Assembly: GCA_903839535.1 (NCBI GenBank)
Contig: CAIMCT010000068.1
Span: 1 to 64,000 of the forward strand
Length of the DNA: 64,000 nucleotides
Reading direction: 5' to 3'
From: an uncultured Desulfobacteraceae bacterium
GTDB taxonomy: Bacteria; Desulfobacterota; Desulfobacteria; Desulfobacterales; Desulfatirhabdiaceae
Part shown: positions 55,469 to 64,000 of the stretch, one piece after another
Layout of the letters: each line of letters opens with the position of its first letter
Numbering within the stretch: the stretch's first letter is position 1
Notes under the pieces: model-generated
The model's input: only the letters and a program-made list of their open reading frames with translations
Told to the model about the DNA's origin: nothing
Databases searched by the model: none
Program-made: the position numbers and the translations under genes

Positions 55469-56386
55469 ATGAAATTCCTGATAACCGGCGGAACCGGATT
55501 TGTCGGATCTTTTCTGACACAGCAGTTGCTGAAAAACGAACATGAAGTTACGGTTATTGGACGATCATCGGTGCCTGTCGTTCGTTCTGGGCGCTTTCAT
55601 GCGATTTCTGCGGATACGACCCGAAAAGGTTCCTGGCAGAATGCGCTGAAAGATGTGGACGCGGTGATCAATCTGGCAGGAATGTCCATTTTTCATCGCT
55701 GGACATCAGCCTATAAGCAACAGATATACGATAGCCGCATTCTTACCACCCGCCATGTCGTCGAGGGAATGACTGGCGACCGGCGGTCTCAGACCCTGAT
55801 CAGCACATCTGCTGTCGGCTACTATGGCAGCAGAGGGGATGATATCCTTACAGAAGCCGAACCCTGTGGCGCGGATTTCTTGTCACGGGTTGGAAAAGAC
55901 TGGGAACACGAGGCGTTTGAGGCCGAGAAAAAGAATGTCCGGGTCGTTGCTGCGCGTTTTGGCGTAGTACTGGGCAGCTCTGGCGGCGCGCTGAAGCAGA
56001 TGCTGACACCATTTAAATGGTTTGTCGGTGGGCCGATGGGTAGCGGCCAGCAATGGTTTTCCTGGATACACATTGCGGACCTGCTGGCCGGTCTGATGTT
56101 TGTGCTGGAAAACTCAAATATACAGGGGCCGGTGAATCTCTGTTCGCCGGCTCCGGTTACCAGTGGAGAACTGGCCGGTATTTTGGGTGCTGTGCTGCAA
56201 AGACCTGCCGTTATTCCTGCACCTTCAATTGCGCTTCGGCTCATTTTAGGGGAATTTGCCGAAACACTACTGGCCAGTCAGCGCGCCATCCCCGAAAAAC
56301 TGCTCAACTCCGGCTTTGTCTTCAGATTCCCCGACCTGAAAGATACGTTAGTCAATCTGTGTCAGCCCCAACCCCAATCTGGCTAA
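55469..56386 (+). CDS. TIGR01777-type NAD(P)-dependent epimerase (SDR39U1-like)
   Basis: 305-residue extended-type short-chain dehydrogenase fold. The N-terminal glycine motif is TGGTGFVGSFL. The active-site-like region SAVGYYGSRGDDIL has Tyr but not the usual YxxxK spacing. The C-terminal domain (VLQRPAVIPAPSIALRLILGEFAE) is the DUF1731 type that defines this group. Substrate unknown. AAAGGAG lies 6 bases before the ATG at 55469; a TTG three bases earlier is less likely. It stands alone after the repeat-rich gap and converges with the UDPGP-family gene. Confidence 0.9.
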   Translation: MKFLITGGTGFVGSFLTQQLLKNEHEVTVIGRSSVPVVRSGRFHAISADTTRKGSWQNALKDVDAVINLAGMSIFHRWTSAYKQQIYDSRILTTRHVVEGMTGDRRSQTLISTSAVGYYGSRGDDILTEAEPCGADFLSRVGKDWEHEAFEAEKKNVRVVAARFGVVLGSSGGALKQMLTPFKWFVGGPMGSGQQWFSWIHIADLLAGLMFVLENSNIQGPVNLCSPAPVTSGELAGILGAVLQRPAVIPAPSIALRLILGEFAETLLASQRAIPEKLLNSGFVFRFPDLKDTLVNLCQPQPQSG

Positions 56387-56415
56387 TTTTTCGATGCGAA
56401 GTTGATTCTGTTGGA

Positions 56416-57801
56416 CTACAAGGATATTGCGCCTTCGATGACGGTCTCGTCCGGAACCACGACTGGCATGTCACCAGAGTTCCGAATAACAACGTTTCCT
56501 TTCAAAACAATGTGATTTCCAAAAAAAACATTGCCTTTGACAGTAAGCGATTCGCAGTTCAGCAGGGACGGCGGACCATAAGGGAATCGTTTTCCGAATT
56601 CATCGATTTTGCCGTAATATTTGGGGTCCATATCTATTTGAATCTGATCCAACTGGCGTTCCTGGTTTACCTCAAGACCGCGGGCATCTGAATAGGTAAA
56701 GCAATCAGATCGAATGGCCAGAAGTTCATTGCACTTTTTTACCGGATAAAAGCGGGATCTTGGGACAACAACAGCGGCCGCACCTTCAAAAAGCGAGATG
56801 GCTGATCCCATGGCTGTCTCAATCTGGTAAACGGCTGGACTTGTATCATCACGGGGATTCAATGCCTTGGGATTCAGGATCATGGGCAGGCGAACATTTC
56901 CCTGGATATCAATTAGTTTTTTCACATATTCCAGGTTGACCCAGATGTTGTTGGTATTAAAATACCGGTAACTGGTAATGTCTCTGCTGATATCCAGCTC
57001 ATCATCAGGGCACTGGGCGACTTCACGCAAAATAAGTCTTCCATCCCGGTGAAAGGCCAGATGTCCGCCTTTGAAATCCACAGGGGTCCGCAACGACACT
57101 TCCATCATGAACGGAAGCGCTTTTTCAGAAAAATATCCCAGCAGGGTTTCATCCATTGTTGCGCCAAGATTGTCCGAATTGGCGATGAATGCGTATCGAA
57201 CCCCTTCTTTTAGCAATTGATCCAGCACGCCGGAGGTGTAAAGAGCGGCATAAATATCCCCATGCCCCGGGGGATTCCATTCCAAATCCGGATTTTTCGG
57301 CCAACTGGCTGGTGAAAAATCGCTTTGCATGATTTTGGGAAACTTGTTCTGAACAAACAACAGCGGCAACTGCTGAATGCTGAGCAAATTCAAGGTTGCC
57401 TGCGTATCTGCATGGGTATTGAAGCTGTTCATGAATGCCAGGCGAATGCGGCGGATCTCAGCTTGCTGGAGAATGATTTCCAGAAAAGTTTTCCCGGCTC
57501 GAGCTTCCAGCAGGGATTTGGCGCAGGTAAGACCCATGCTGGTTCCCAGCCCGCCGTTGAGAACAATCATGACTGCGTGTGGCAGCGCTTTTTTGCCTGC
57601 ATTGGCAAAAGCATCAAATTGAGCGGCATCTGCGATTTCGCTGGACTCAACCGTCCGAATATCTTTGTTGAATATCAATCCTTTATCACCGGTCAACACT
57701 TTTTCGTAGTACCAGGCAAAGGTGTCTGTTACAACGGGCTGAAGCCCGGCTGTTTTCATTTTTGAGATAAATGCAGGAAGATGTCCGGATCCAACAGTCA
57801 T
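56416..57801 (-). CDS. UTP-glucose-1-phosphate uridylyltransferase family (UDPGP, eukaryotic-like)
   Basis: 461-residue nucleotidyltransferase of the UDPGP family, which in bacteria is less common than GalU. The signature LNGGLGTSMGLTCAKSLL (about 80-98) binds the nucleotide. GHGDIYAALYTSG and ANSDNLGATMD form the sugar and metal site. A C-terminal left-handed helix repeat (KGNVFFGNHIVLKGNVVIRNSG) closes it. It makes a UDP-sugar, most likely UDP-glucose. The start has GAGGAG about 12 bases upstream. The neighbour ilvE is on the same strand upstream but functionally unrelated. Confidence 0.9.
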   Translation of the reverse strand: MTVGSGHLPAFISKMKTAGLQPVVTDTFAWYYEKVLTGDKGLIFNKDIRTVESSEIADAAQFDAFANAGKKALPHAVMIVLNGGLGTSMGLTCAKSLLEARAGKTFLEIILQQAEIRRIRLAFMNSFNTHADTQATLNLLSIQQLPLLFVQNKFPKIMQSDFSPASWPKNPDLEWNPPGHGDIYAALYTSGVLDQLLKEGVRYAFIANSDNLGATMDETLLGYFSEKALPFMMEVSLRTPVDFKGGHLAFHRDGRLILREVAQCPDDELDISRDITSYRYFNTNNIWVNLEYVKKLIDIQGNVRLPMILNPKALNPRDDTSPAVYQIETAMGSAISLFEGAAAVVVPRSRFYPVKKCNELLAIRSDCFTYSDARGLEVNQERQLDQIQIDMDPKYYGKIDEFGKRFPYGPPSLLNCESLTVKGNVFFGNHIVLKGNVVIRNSGDMPVVVPDETVIEGAISL

Positions 57802-57914
57802 TTTATTGCAAGCTCCTCTGATTCATGAATAACGGTAGAATAGACAACGGATGCCGGGAACGAATGACGAATGATGAAGACGGAATTCATCACTCATCTG
57901 TCCTCTGCCCTTTG

Positions 57915-58982
57915 TCATCCGATTCCTTCAATCCAACCCATGGTATCCGGTGCTTTCCCATATTGGATATCTGTCATGGCTTTATAAAATTTGCTGGCGA
58001 TTGGTCCGACCGTTCCATCTCCGATCGAAATGATCTGCTCGCCGTGTTTGAGTTCACCTACGGGTGAAATGACGGCAGCCGTGCCAGAACCAAAAATCTC
58101 CTGCAATTTTCCGGAAGCATGGGCGGCCATCACTTCGTCGATGCTGATCTGGCGTTCGGCTGTTTTAAGTCCCCAGGATTTTGACAGCGCCAAAACCGAA
58201 TTGCGGGTGATGCCCGGCAGGATGCTGCCGTTAAGAGCCGGTGTTATTATCTCGCCATCAATCACAAAAAAGATGTTCATGGCACCAACTTCTTCAACAT
58301 ATTTCTGCTCTACCCCATCCAGCCACAACACCTGTGTATAGCCTTTTTTGTGAGCTACATCCGCCGCAAACAAGCTGGCTGCATAATTACCCGGTGTCTT
58401 GGCTTCCCCGACACCACCGCGTACCGCCCGGACATGATTGCGGGTGACCCATATCTTGACGGGATTGAATCCAGCGGAATAATAAGCGCCAACTGGCGAC
58501 AGTATGACAAAAAACCGGTAGGTGTAAGATGCCCTTACACCCAGAAACGGGTCTGTAGCAATGATCGTTGGCCGGATGTATAAAGACGTGCCAGGGGCTC
58601 CGGGAACCCAGTCTTGTTCCAACCGAATCAGTTCCTTTAACGCCTTTATCCCAAATGCCTCATCAATTTCGGGAATGCACAGCAGATGGGATGAGCGGTT
58701 CAGCCGTTTGTAATTGTCCCTGGGTCTGAAAAGCTGGATAGCGCCTGAGTCTGTCCGGTAAGCCTTGAGTCCTTCAAATACAGCCTGGCCGTAGTGAAGC
58801 ACCATTGTGGCCGGATCCATTTGAATCGGCGAGTAGGGTTCAATCCGGGGATTGTGCCATCCTTTGTTCGGATTGTAGTCCATGTTGAATATATGATCCG
58901 TGAAAATGGTTCCAAACGCCAGTGGATTGGAAACATCAGGCTTTGCCTTTAAACGGTCTGCTTTGGTGATGGTCAGTTGCAT
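57915..58982 (-). CDS. ilvE: branched-chain amino acid aminotransferase
   Basis: PLP enzyme of fold type IV that exchanges the amino group between Leu, Ile or Val and 2-oxoglutarate. 355 residues, the longer BCAT-II type. The Schiff-base Lys195 lies in GEAKTPGNYAAS. Other blocks: HYGQAVFEGLKAYR and GSGTAAVISPVG. AGGAGG is 5 bases before the ATG. Upstream and divergent in function from the UDPGP gene; about 110 bases separate them. Confidence 0.95.
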   Translation of the reverse strand: MQLTITKADRLKAKPDVSNPLAFGTIFTDHIFNMDYNPNKGWHNPRIEPYSPIQMDPATMVLHYGQAVFEGLKAYRTDSGAIQLFRPRDNYKRLNRSSHLLCIPEIDEAFGIKALKELIRLEQDWVPGAPGTSLYIRPTIIATDPFLGVRASYTYRFFVILSPVGAYYSAGFNPVKIWVTRNHVRAVRGGVGEAKTPGNYAASLFAADVAHKKGYTQVLWLDGVEQKYVEEVGAMNIFFVIDGEIITPALNGSILPGITRNSVLALSKSWGLKTAERQISIDEVMAAHASGKLQEIFGSGTAAVISPVGELKHGEQIISIGDGTVGPIASKFYKAMTDIQYGKAPDTMGWIEGIG

Positions 58983-59153
58983 ATCAGCCTCCTAATAGTA
59001 TCCTTCACAATATCATGCCCAGTTGGGGCAATATCAAAAAAAGTCAGTTTTTGACAAATGAGGTAGCGCCTGCCCCTGTCATCAAAACCACTTTTGAACT
59101 GATAGCGATTGTTGTGATTAAAATCAAGGACTAATGTGGGGATCAGGAAAAAA

Positions 59154-59591
59154 TTAAACGTATGTACGGTTTTGATAAGCTTTTTTCCAGGGTGACCGCT
59201 GGAGTTCACGAAGATTGAAAAGCGCCAGATGCAGGGCATCAACAGCCATTTCCGCACAGTGAAAGTCATGTTTCGGAAGGGTCTCCAGATAGTTGGCGAT
59301 ACTTTCAGGTGTAATCTCCCATGCTTCGTTGATGGATTTACCTTCCGCAAGAAAGACAACAGTATTGGCGCAAGCCAGGGTATTCATACATCCGTTGGTG
59401 TAGTAGGAAACAGTACCCAAAATATCACCACGGATTTTAAGAAATATTTCAATTGCATCTCCGCAGCTTCTGGTTTTTTTCCCATACCCGTCAGGAGCGG
59501 CGATTATCTCGCACCGGTCGGTTTTAAAAGCCATTTCCAGGTATTTTAGAGAATGGCTCTGCCAGAAATCATTCGTATCTTCGCTCATCAT
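59154..59591 (-). CDS. NifU-like iron-sulfur cluster scaffold
   Basis: 145-residue protein related to the N-domain of NifU/IscU. Three Cys fit the scaffold pattern: SCGDAIEIFLKIRG, NGCMNTLACANTV and DFHCAEMAVDAL. The spacing is close to IscU but the sequence is diverged, so it may serve an anaerobic or selenium-linked role; that is inference. The first ATG (59591) is followed by another in frame (59588), and the ribosome binding site is weak. Lies about 170 bases upstream of ilvE on the same strand, opposite to mraZ. Confidence 0.78.
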   Translation of the reverse strand: MMSEDTNDFWQSHSLKYLEMAFKTDRCEIIAAPDGYGKKTRSCGDAIEIFLKIRGDILGTVSYYTNGCMNTLACANTVVFLAEGKSINEAWEITPESIANYLETLPKHDFHCAEMAVDALHLALFNLRELQRSPWKKAYQNRTYV

Positions 59592-59972
59592 TCGTCATCT
59601 TGTGGTTTTTAAGCAATTATTAACTAAAGGCATCATCCGGCATGTTCATGGCTGCGCTGTTATCAACTGAAATAGCCTTCATTCCGCCAAGCATTCCGGG
59701 AAGAACCGAAAACATGTAGCGTTGGGCTCATTGAAACTCTTCCTGAATACATCTTGCTTGTTTTCCTGTAAAGCTTTTTTTAGGCTGTTTCATCAAGGCT
59801 TCCGACAAATCAGACGACAGATGACGGAAAAAACACCTGGCCTCTGACTTTCCCGTAATACTCCACTTTGCATTCAGGCGTTATGTCTATCAACAATAAA
59901 ACAGAATTTTTCTTGACACATTAATCAAAATGTAATTGTATGACCGTCGTGGAGTAAAGTGGAGCAAAGTGG
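59592..59972. other. divergent region ahead of mraZ
   Basis: No gene is supported. The right end holds the mraZ promoter candidate and the MraZ boxes. The rest shows nothing I recognise. Confidence 0.5.
59913..59941 (+). promoter_or_regulatory. candidate sigma-70 promoter of mraZ
   Basis: Perfect -35 TTGACA at 59913-59918 and a weak -10 TTGTAT at 59936-59941 with 17-base spacing; TGTAAT at 59931 is closer to consensus but badly spaced. The start would fall at the first MraZ box. Confidence 0.5.
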
Positions 59973-59975
59973 ATG
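59949..59975 (+). promoter_or_regulatory. triple MraZ-binding box at the mraZ start
   Basis: GTGGAGTAAA, GTGGAGCAAA and GTGGATG are three direct repeats spaced exactly 10 bases. This fits known MraZ operators, where short repeats are spaced one helical turn. The third repeat contains the ATG at 59973, and the second supplies the GGAG ribosome binding site. Confidence 0.8.
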
Positions 59976-60419
59976 TTTCGGGGAAGCAGCTTTCACACCA
60001 TTGATGAAAAGGGCAGAATTATTGTTCCTGCCAGATTTCGGGATATGATCCATGCCAGCGGAAGTGACTCGCTGATGGTTTCTGGAATGGATCTCGGGCT
60101 GGTGGCCTATACCCTTCCCGAGTGGCATAAAATTGAAACCCGAATTTTATCTCTGGTTGAAAAAAGCGAGAGCATGCGAAGGTTCCGAAGAGTGTTTATC
60201 GGCGGCGCTTATGAATGTCTCTGTGACAAACAGGTGAGGATTTTGATTCCTCCCAGCCTGAGGCAGTATGCCAGTCTGGATAAGGAAATTGTTGTGGTCG
60301 GTGTTCTTGACCACTTTGAAATCTGGTCGCGGGGAGCCTGGGACGAAGAGCATCTGAGGATGGAGGCGGATATGAAAAAGGAGGATGTCAGAAACGAAAT
60401 TGCCAGATTAGGACTTTAA
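59973..60419 (+). CDS. mraZ: transcriptional regulator MraZ
   Basis: First gene of the division and cell-wall cluster. 148 residues with two SpoVT/AbrB-like halves, each bearing the D-x-x-x-R motif (DEKGRIIVPARFR and DKQVRILIPPSLRQYA). In E. coli and Mycoplasma MraZ controls its own operon by binding repeats at the promoter, and such repeats are present here. The ATG at 59973 has GGAG 8 bases upstream, inside the repeats. Two bases separate it from rsmH. Confidence 0.95.
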   Translation: MFRGSSFHTIDEKGRIIVPARFRDMIHASGSDSLMVSGMDLGLVAYTLPEWHKIETRILSLVEKSESMRRFRRVFIGGAYECLCDKQVRILIPPSLRQYASLDKEIVVVGVLDHFEIWSRGAWDEEHLRMEADMKKEDVRNEIARLGL

Positions 60420-60421
60420 TC

Positions 60422-61360
60422 ATGCCTTATCATCACATTCCAGCAATGTCTCGGGAAGTAGCATATTATCTGAACTGTCAACCTGGAAAGATTTATGTGG
60501 ATTGTACTCTGGGTGGTTGCGGTCACGCCAGGGAGATTTGTGAAAGAATGATTCCAGGCGGCATGTTGATTGGCATTGATCAGGATGCGGATGCCATTCG
60601 AAATGCTGAAACCGCTTTAAAAGATTATCTTCCGCACTTGCATTTGTTTCATGGAAATTTTGCTCAAACAGCGGATTATCTTTCTCAGTTGAACATAGCC
60701 GCGGTGGATGGCATTCTTCTTGACCTGGGGGTGTCCCTTCATCAGATTGCGCAAAGCGGCAGGGGATTCAGTTTTAAAGCGGATGAACCTCTGGATATGC
60801 GAATGGATGTGCGATCTGACGTGACCGCTGAAGTGTTGCTTCAACAAATCACTGAAGCGGACCTTGCAGATCTTTTTTTTCGCTATGGAGAAGAGCGTCA
60901 TTCACGCGCAATTGCCCGTAAAATCATTGAAATTCGAAAACGTCAGACCATTTCCACCAGTCGTCAACTTGCGGAGATCGTTAGCGGCGCAGTTCCGCCG
61001 TTTGCACGCTATAAATCGAAAATTCATCCGGCGACGCGAGTGTTTATGGCGCTTCGTATTGCCGTGAATCATGAAATTGAAAGATTGGAGGAATTTTTGA
61101 AACAGGCCGCTGATATGTTGAATCCGGGAGGAAGGCTCTGCGTGTTGTCATTTCATTCTCTTGAAGATCGAATGGTCAAACAGCACATGCGTGATCTGCA
61201 ATCCAAATGCAACTGCCCGCCGGACTTTCCCAGATGCGTATGCAACAAGGCTCCTGTCGCCCACCTGCTCACATCAAAAGCGGTACGGCCCACTGAAAAT
61301 GAAATTCAGCAAAACCCTATGGCCAGAAGTACTCGGCTTCGAGCCATGGAAAAGCTGTGA
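60422..61360 (+). CDS. rsmH: 16S rRNA m4C1402 N4-methyltransferase
   Basis: SAM-dependent enzyme that methylates N4 of C1402 in 16S rRNA. 312 residues, full length. SAM motif DCTLGGCGHAREICERM, family blocks ILLDLGVSLHQ, ARKIIEIRKRQTISTSRQLAEIV and GGRLCVLSFHSLEDRMVKQHM. It overlaps ftsL by four bases (GTGA). Coupled between mraZ and ftsL as usual. Confidence 0.97.
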   Translation: MPYHHIPAMSREVAYYLNCQPGKIYVDCTLGGCGHAREICERMIPGGMLIGIDQDADAIRNAETALKDYLPHLHLFHGNFAQTADYLSQLNIAAVDGILLDLGVSLHQIAQSGRGFSFKADEPLDMRMDVRSDVTAEVLLQQITEADLADLFFRYGEERHSRAIARKIIEIRKRQTISTSRQLAEIVSGAVPPFARYKSKIHPATRVFMALRIAVNHEIERLEEFLKQAADMLNPGGRLCVLSFHSLEDRMVKQHMRDLQSKCNCPPDFPRCVCNKAPVAHLLTSKAVRPTENEIQQNPMARSTRLRAMEKL

Positions 61361-61704
61361 GAATCATTTCGGTGAACATGCGTTTTTTTAAACCCAATGA
61401 TGCTGAAATGACGACTCACGATTCCCTCAAAAAACAGAAATCGAATTTACTCAGAATATGGATTTTTCTTTTAGTTCTGTTTATATCCGAGTTTCTTTTT
61501 TATGCATGGTGCCGGGTGCAATGCACCCGTTTGGGATATGAAATGACAAAGGATGTTGAAGCTAATCGCAAACAGATGCTTATCAAAAACAGCCTTGTAC
61601 TCGAGCTTGCGCGGCTGAAATCCCCAGAACGGATTTCTGCGATTGCCAGGCAGCAACTTAAGCTTGAGCCTCCATCACACGAACAGATGGTGGTGCTGCC
61701 ATGA
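61357..61704 (+). CDS. ftsL: cell division protein FtsL-like
   Basis: Small bitopic division protein of 115 residues. A cytoplasmic N-terminus is followed by one membrane segment (LLRIWIFLLVLFISEFLFYAW, about 31-51) and a periplasmic coiled-coil-like part (RLGYEMTKDVEANRKQMLIKNSLVLELARL). The C-terminal segment PERISAIARQQLKLEPP is a common FtsL ending. Assigned by size, topology and position between rsmH and ftsI, since FtsL diverges fast. The GTG start at 61357 overlaps the rsmH stop; an ATG at residue 8 is an alternative. Overlaps ftsI as ATGA. Confidence 0.85.
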   Translation: MRIISVNMRFFKPNDAEMTTHDSLKKQKSNLLRIWIFLLVLFISEFLFYAWCRVQCTRLGYEMTKDVEANRKQMLIKNSLVLELARLKSPERISAIARQQLKLEPPSHEQMVVLP

Positions 61705-63434
61705 AAACAGATGAAAACAAAAAGCTGAGGAACAGAATCCGGGGATTGGGATTCATGATGTATGCACTGTTCATTCTGATGGCAGGCAGAGCCATGTATT
61801 ACCAGGTTTTTCTAAATGAATGGCTATCAGAAAAAGCCATAAGTCAGTATGAAAAAGTAGATGTGGTTTCTGGAAAACGGGGCGATATTTTTGATGCCAG
61901 CAACCGAAAAATGGCAGTTAGCATTGATGTGGTTTCCGTGGGGGTGCATCCGAAAAAAATCAGTGATGTTCGAACAACGCTCAATGCGCTTACTGATATT
62001 TTGCATGTTGACCGGCGGGTGTTGAGCAACAACCTCTACTCGTCCAAGCCGTTTGCATGGATAAAGCGGCAGATCACCCCCAAAGAATCCAAAATGCTGG
62101 CGGATTTAAATCTTCCTGGCGTTATTTTAAAACCTGAATACAGTCGTTTTTATCCGAATAAATTTCTTGGCGCACAGGTGGTTGGATTTTGTGGTTTGGA
62201 TGGAAGAGGCATAGAAGGAGTTGAATATTTTTACAACACAGAGCTTCAGGGAACCGAAGATCGGGTTAAAGTGCTTAAAGATGCTCTGGGCCGAAGATTT
62301 GAATCTGAAAAAATCACGGTCTCTGATTCCAATGGGAACAACCTGATTTTGACCATTGACGGTGCTATTCAATACATCACTGAAAAAGCAATTGAAGAAG
62401 CCGTGGTGGGTTTTTCCGGAAAATCTGGTATGGCAATTGTGATGAATCCCAGAACTGGCGGTATTTTGGCTCTTGCTCATTATCCATCCTACAATCCGAA
62501 TGCATTCCGGGAATACCCCAAGCGTGAACTGAGAAGCCGGGCTCTGACCGATCCTTTTGAGCCTGGATCTACCATGAAAATTTTCAGCGTTGCCGCTGCT
62601 ATCGAATCCGGAATCTGCAAACCAACCACGGTGTTTAACTGCGAAAATGGGTCTTTTCGTGTTGGAACCAATGTGGTTCATGATACGCATTCTTATGGAA
62701 TGCTGACGGTGCAGGAAATCATCAAGTATTCCAGCAATATTGGGGCTATTAAAGTCGGACAGGCGGTGGGTGCTGAAATCCTTTATAAAAATCTTCGAAA
62801 TTTCGGTTTTGGAGAAAAAACAGGGATCGACTGTGCAGGCGAAACCGCAGGCGTTCTGGCGCCATACACCAAATGGCGAAAAATCGATGCTGGAACCATT
62901 GCGTTTGGCCAGGGGATATCGGTATCAGCAATGCAGTTGATCACTGCTACATCAGCCATAGCCAATGGTGGAATCCTGATGAAACCCCATCTGGTGCAGG
63001 CCGTTACCGATACCAACGGTCAGATTATCAAAAAAATTGAATCGACTCCGGTGCGCCGGGTTATTTCTTATGAAACGGCGCGAACTGTTCGGCAAATGAT
63101 GAAGGAAGTAATCACTACCGGAGGAACCGGCATGAATGCGGCTCTGGAAGGCTATGCTGTCTGTGGAAAGACCGGAACGGCTCAGAAAACCGAAAACGGG
63201 TCTTATGCCAGGGGAAAATACGTCTCCTCTTTTATCGGCTTTGTACCTGCGGATCATCCTGAAGCCGTCATTTTGGTCATTGTGGATGAGCCGCAAAAAA
63301 AGTATTATGGCGGAACCGTGGCGGCTCCGGCGTTTAAGCGAATTGCGCAGGAAACGCTGGGATATTTGAATGTTGCTCCAGAAAACATCCCAACCAGATT
63401 TAGGGTCTCGCTGGAAAAAGAAGGCGAAGGTTGA
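61701..63434 (+). CDS. ftsI: penicillin-binding protein 3 / division transpeptidase FtsI
   Basis: Septal peptidoglycan transpeptidase of 577 residues. One N-terminal membrane anchor (FMMYALFILMAGRAMYYQVF), a PBP dimer domain (VSGKRGDIFDASNRKMAVSI), then the transpeptidase with all three motifs: SxxK (PGSTMKIF, about 290), SxN (YSSNIG, about 343) and KTG (CGKTGTAQ, about 490). No PASTA domain at the C-terminus, unlike sporulation relatives. The ATG overlaps the ftsL stop. The stop overlaps the murE start as TTGA. Confidence 0.95.
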   Translation: MKTDENKKLRNRIRGLGFMMYALFILMAGRAMYYQVFLNEWLSEKAISQYEKVDVVSGKRGDIFDASNRKMAVSIDVVSVGVHPKKISDVRTTLNALTDILHVDRRVLSNNLYSSKPFAWIKRQITPKESKMLADLNLPGVILKPEYSRFYPNKFLGAQVVGFCGLDGRGIEGVEYFYNTELQGTEDRVKVLKDALGRRFESEKITVSDSNGNNLILTIDGAIQYITEKAIEEAVVGFSGKSGMAIVMNPRTGGILALAHYPSYNPNAFREYPKRELRSRALTDPFEPGSTMKIFSVAAAIESGICKPTTVFNCENGSFRVGTNVVHDTHSYGMLTVQEIIKYSSNIGAIKVGQAVGAEILYKNLRNFGFGEKTGIDCAGETAGVLAPYTKWRKIDAGTIAFGQGISVSAMQLITATSAIANGGILMKPHLVQAVTDTNGQIIKKIESTPVRRVISYETARTVRQMMKEVITTGGTGMNAALEGYAVCGKTGTAQKTENGSYARGKYVSSFIGFVPADHPEAVILVIVDEPQKKYYGGTVAAPAFKRIAQETLGYLNVAPENIPTRFRVSLEKEGEG

Positions 63435-64000
63435 AACTTTCAAAATTACTGGAATCCATTGTTCCGAAGCAGGTGAGCGGAATATCATTATCTTCCGATC
63501 ATGAGTCCGTTTCCGCGCCCTGTATGTTACCGATCCATTTAAGTCCGGATACTGAAATCAGTTCTGTTCATTTTAACTCCAGGGAGGTTCAGCCAGGGGG
63601 GCTGTTCGTTGCGATTCAGGGGCTTAAATTCGATGGTCATGAATATATTAACAGCGCTGTAACCAGGGGGGCGGCAGCGGTCGTCAGCCAGAAGCCAGTT
63701 GCCTTGAATATCTGGAATATCGAAGTTGAAAACAGTCGAAAAGCTCTTGCAACCCTGTCCAGTCAATTTTATGGCAATCCATCCGAAAAGCTTAAAATTA
63801 TTGGTATTACCGGTACAAACGGCAAAACAACGACCGCATTTCTCATTGAAAAAATTCTGTTGCAGGCAGGTCTTTCGGTTGGCGTGATAGGGACATTAAA
63901 TTGCCGATATGGTGGGAAAGTCTTTGACATGTCAATGACCACGCCGGAATCCTTGGATATCCAGCGGATACTCGCTGATATGCTGGTGGACGGGGTTACT
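63431..64000 (+). CDS. murE: UDP-MurNAc-tripeptide synthetase MurE, partial
   Basis: Adds the third amino acid (meso-diaminopimelate or lysine) to UDP-MurNAc-L-Ala-D-Glu in the cytoplasm. Only the first 190 codons lie in the window, with no stop before the edge. N-terminal domain blocks VHFNSREVQPGGLFVAIQG and GAAAVVSQKP precede the ATP site GITGTNGKTTTAFLIEKIL. The start is TTG at 63431, overlapping the ftsI stop (TTGA), with AAGGCGAAGG upstream. The residue choosing the third amino acid is outside the window. Confidence 0.93.
   Translation, partial: MKLSKLLESIVPKQVSGISLSSDHESVSAPCMLPIHLSPDTEISSVHFNSREVQPGGLFVAIQGLKFDGHEYINSAVTRGAAAVVSQKPVALNIWNIEVENSRKALATLSSQFYGNPSEKLKIIGITGTNGKTTTAFLIEKILLQAGLSVGVIGTLNCRYGGKVFDMSMTTPESLDIQRILADMLVDGVT

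Overview
The window looks like a chromosomal segment of a sulfate-reducing Desulfobacterota, most likely a member of the Desulfobacterales. This is inferred from gene content and order, not from a marker gene. The pointers are an NfnAB/sulfide-dehydrogenase-like pair, a HEAT-like protein of a type I associate with sulfate reducers, many multi-PAS hybrid kinases, and families of short palindromic repeats between and inside genes. No phage, CRISPR array or intact insertion sequence was seen; positions 47-139 may hold a transposase remnant.

Layout. (1) 1-16.2 kb: a small lipoprotein, a universal stress protein, then a minus-strand signal-transduction island. The island has a lytic transglycosylase-like secreted protein, a CHASE4 hybrid kinase with HPt, a receiver-kinase, a 1526-residue four-PAS hybrid kinase, a receiver-PAS protein and a kinase with a degenerate receiver. 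(2) 16.7-32.3 kb, minus: tRNA-Gly(CCC), an intrinsic terminator/attenuator, then rimP-nusA-infB-DUF503-rbfA-nrnA-truB-rpsO-pnp-M16 peptidase-dut, followed by a beta-lactamase-fold hydrolase and nfnA-nfnB. This is an extended version of the E. coli metY-rimP-nusA-infB-rbfA-truB-rpsO-pnp locus. (3) 32.4-38 kb, minus: infC-rpmI-rplT-pheS-pheT-merR. infC appears to start at an AUA codon. (4) 38.3-45 kb, plus: a one-cluster ferredoxin, a HEAT-like protein, and a tripartite RND efflux operon (TolC, lipoprotein fusion protein, pump) whose pump gene is split by a one-base frameshift. (5) 45.6-52.1 kb, minus: a 1389-residue membrane protein of unknown function with an internal duplication, then amt-glnK behind a clear sigma-54 promoter. 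(6) 52.4-59.6 kb, both strands: dGTPase, YkgJ-type cysteine-cluster protein, crotonase, SDR epimerase, UDPGP-type nucleotidyltransferase, branched-chain aminotransferase and a NifU-like protein. (7) 59.9 kb to the end, plus: the division and cell-wall cluster mraZ-rsmH-ftsL-ftsI-murE (cut by the window edge), with three MraZ-type boxes running into the mraZ start codon.

Two themes recur. Genes are tightly packed, with overlaps such as ATGA and TTGA and several GTG, TTG and AUA starts. Short palindromic or A/T-rich repeats sit in almost every larger gap. In at least four places they have become coding sequence at a protein terminus: the hybrid kinase N-terminus, the hydrolase C-terminus, the TolC C-terminus and the YkgJ-type protein C-terminus.
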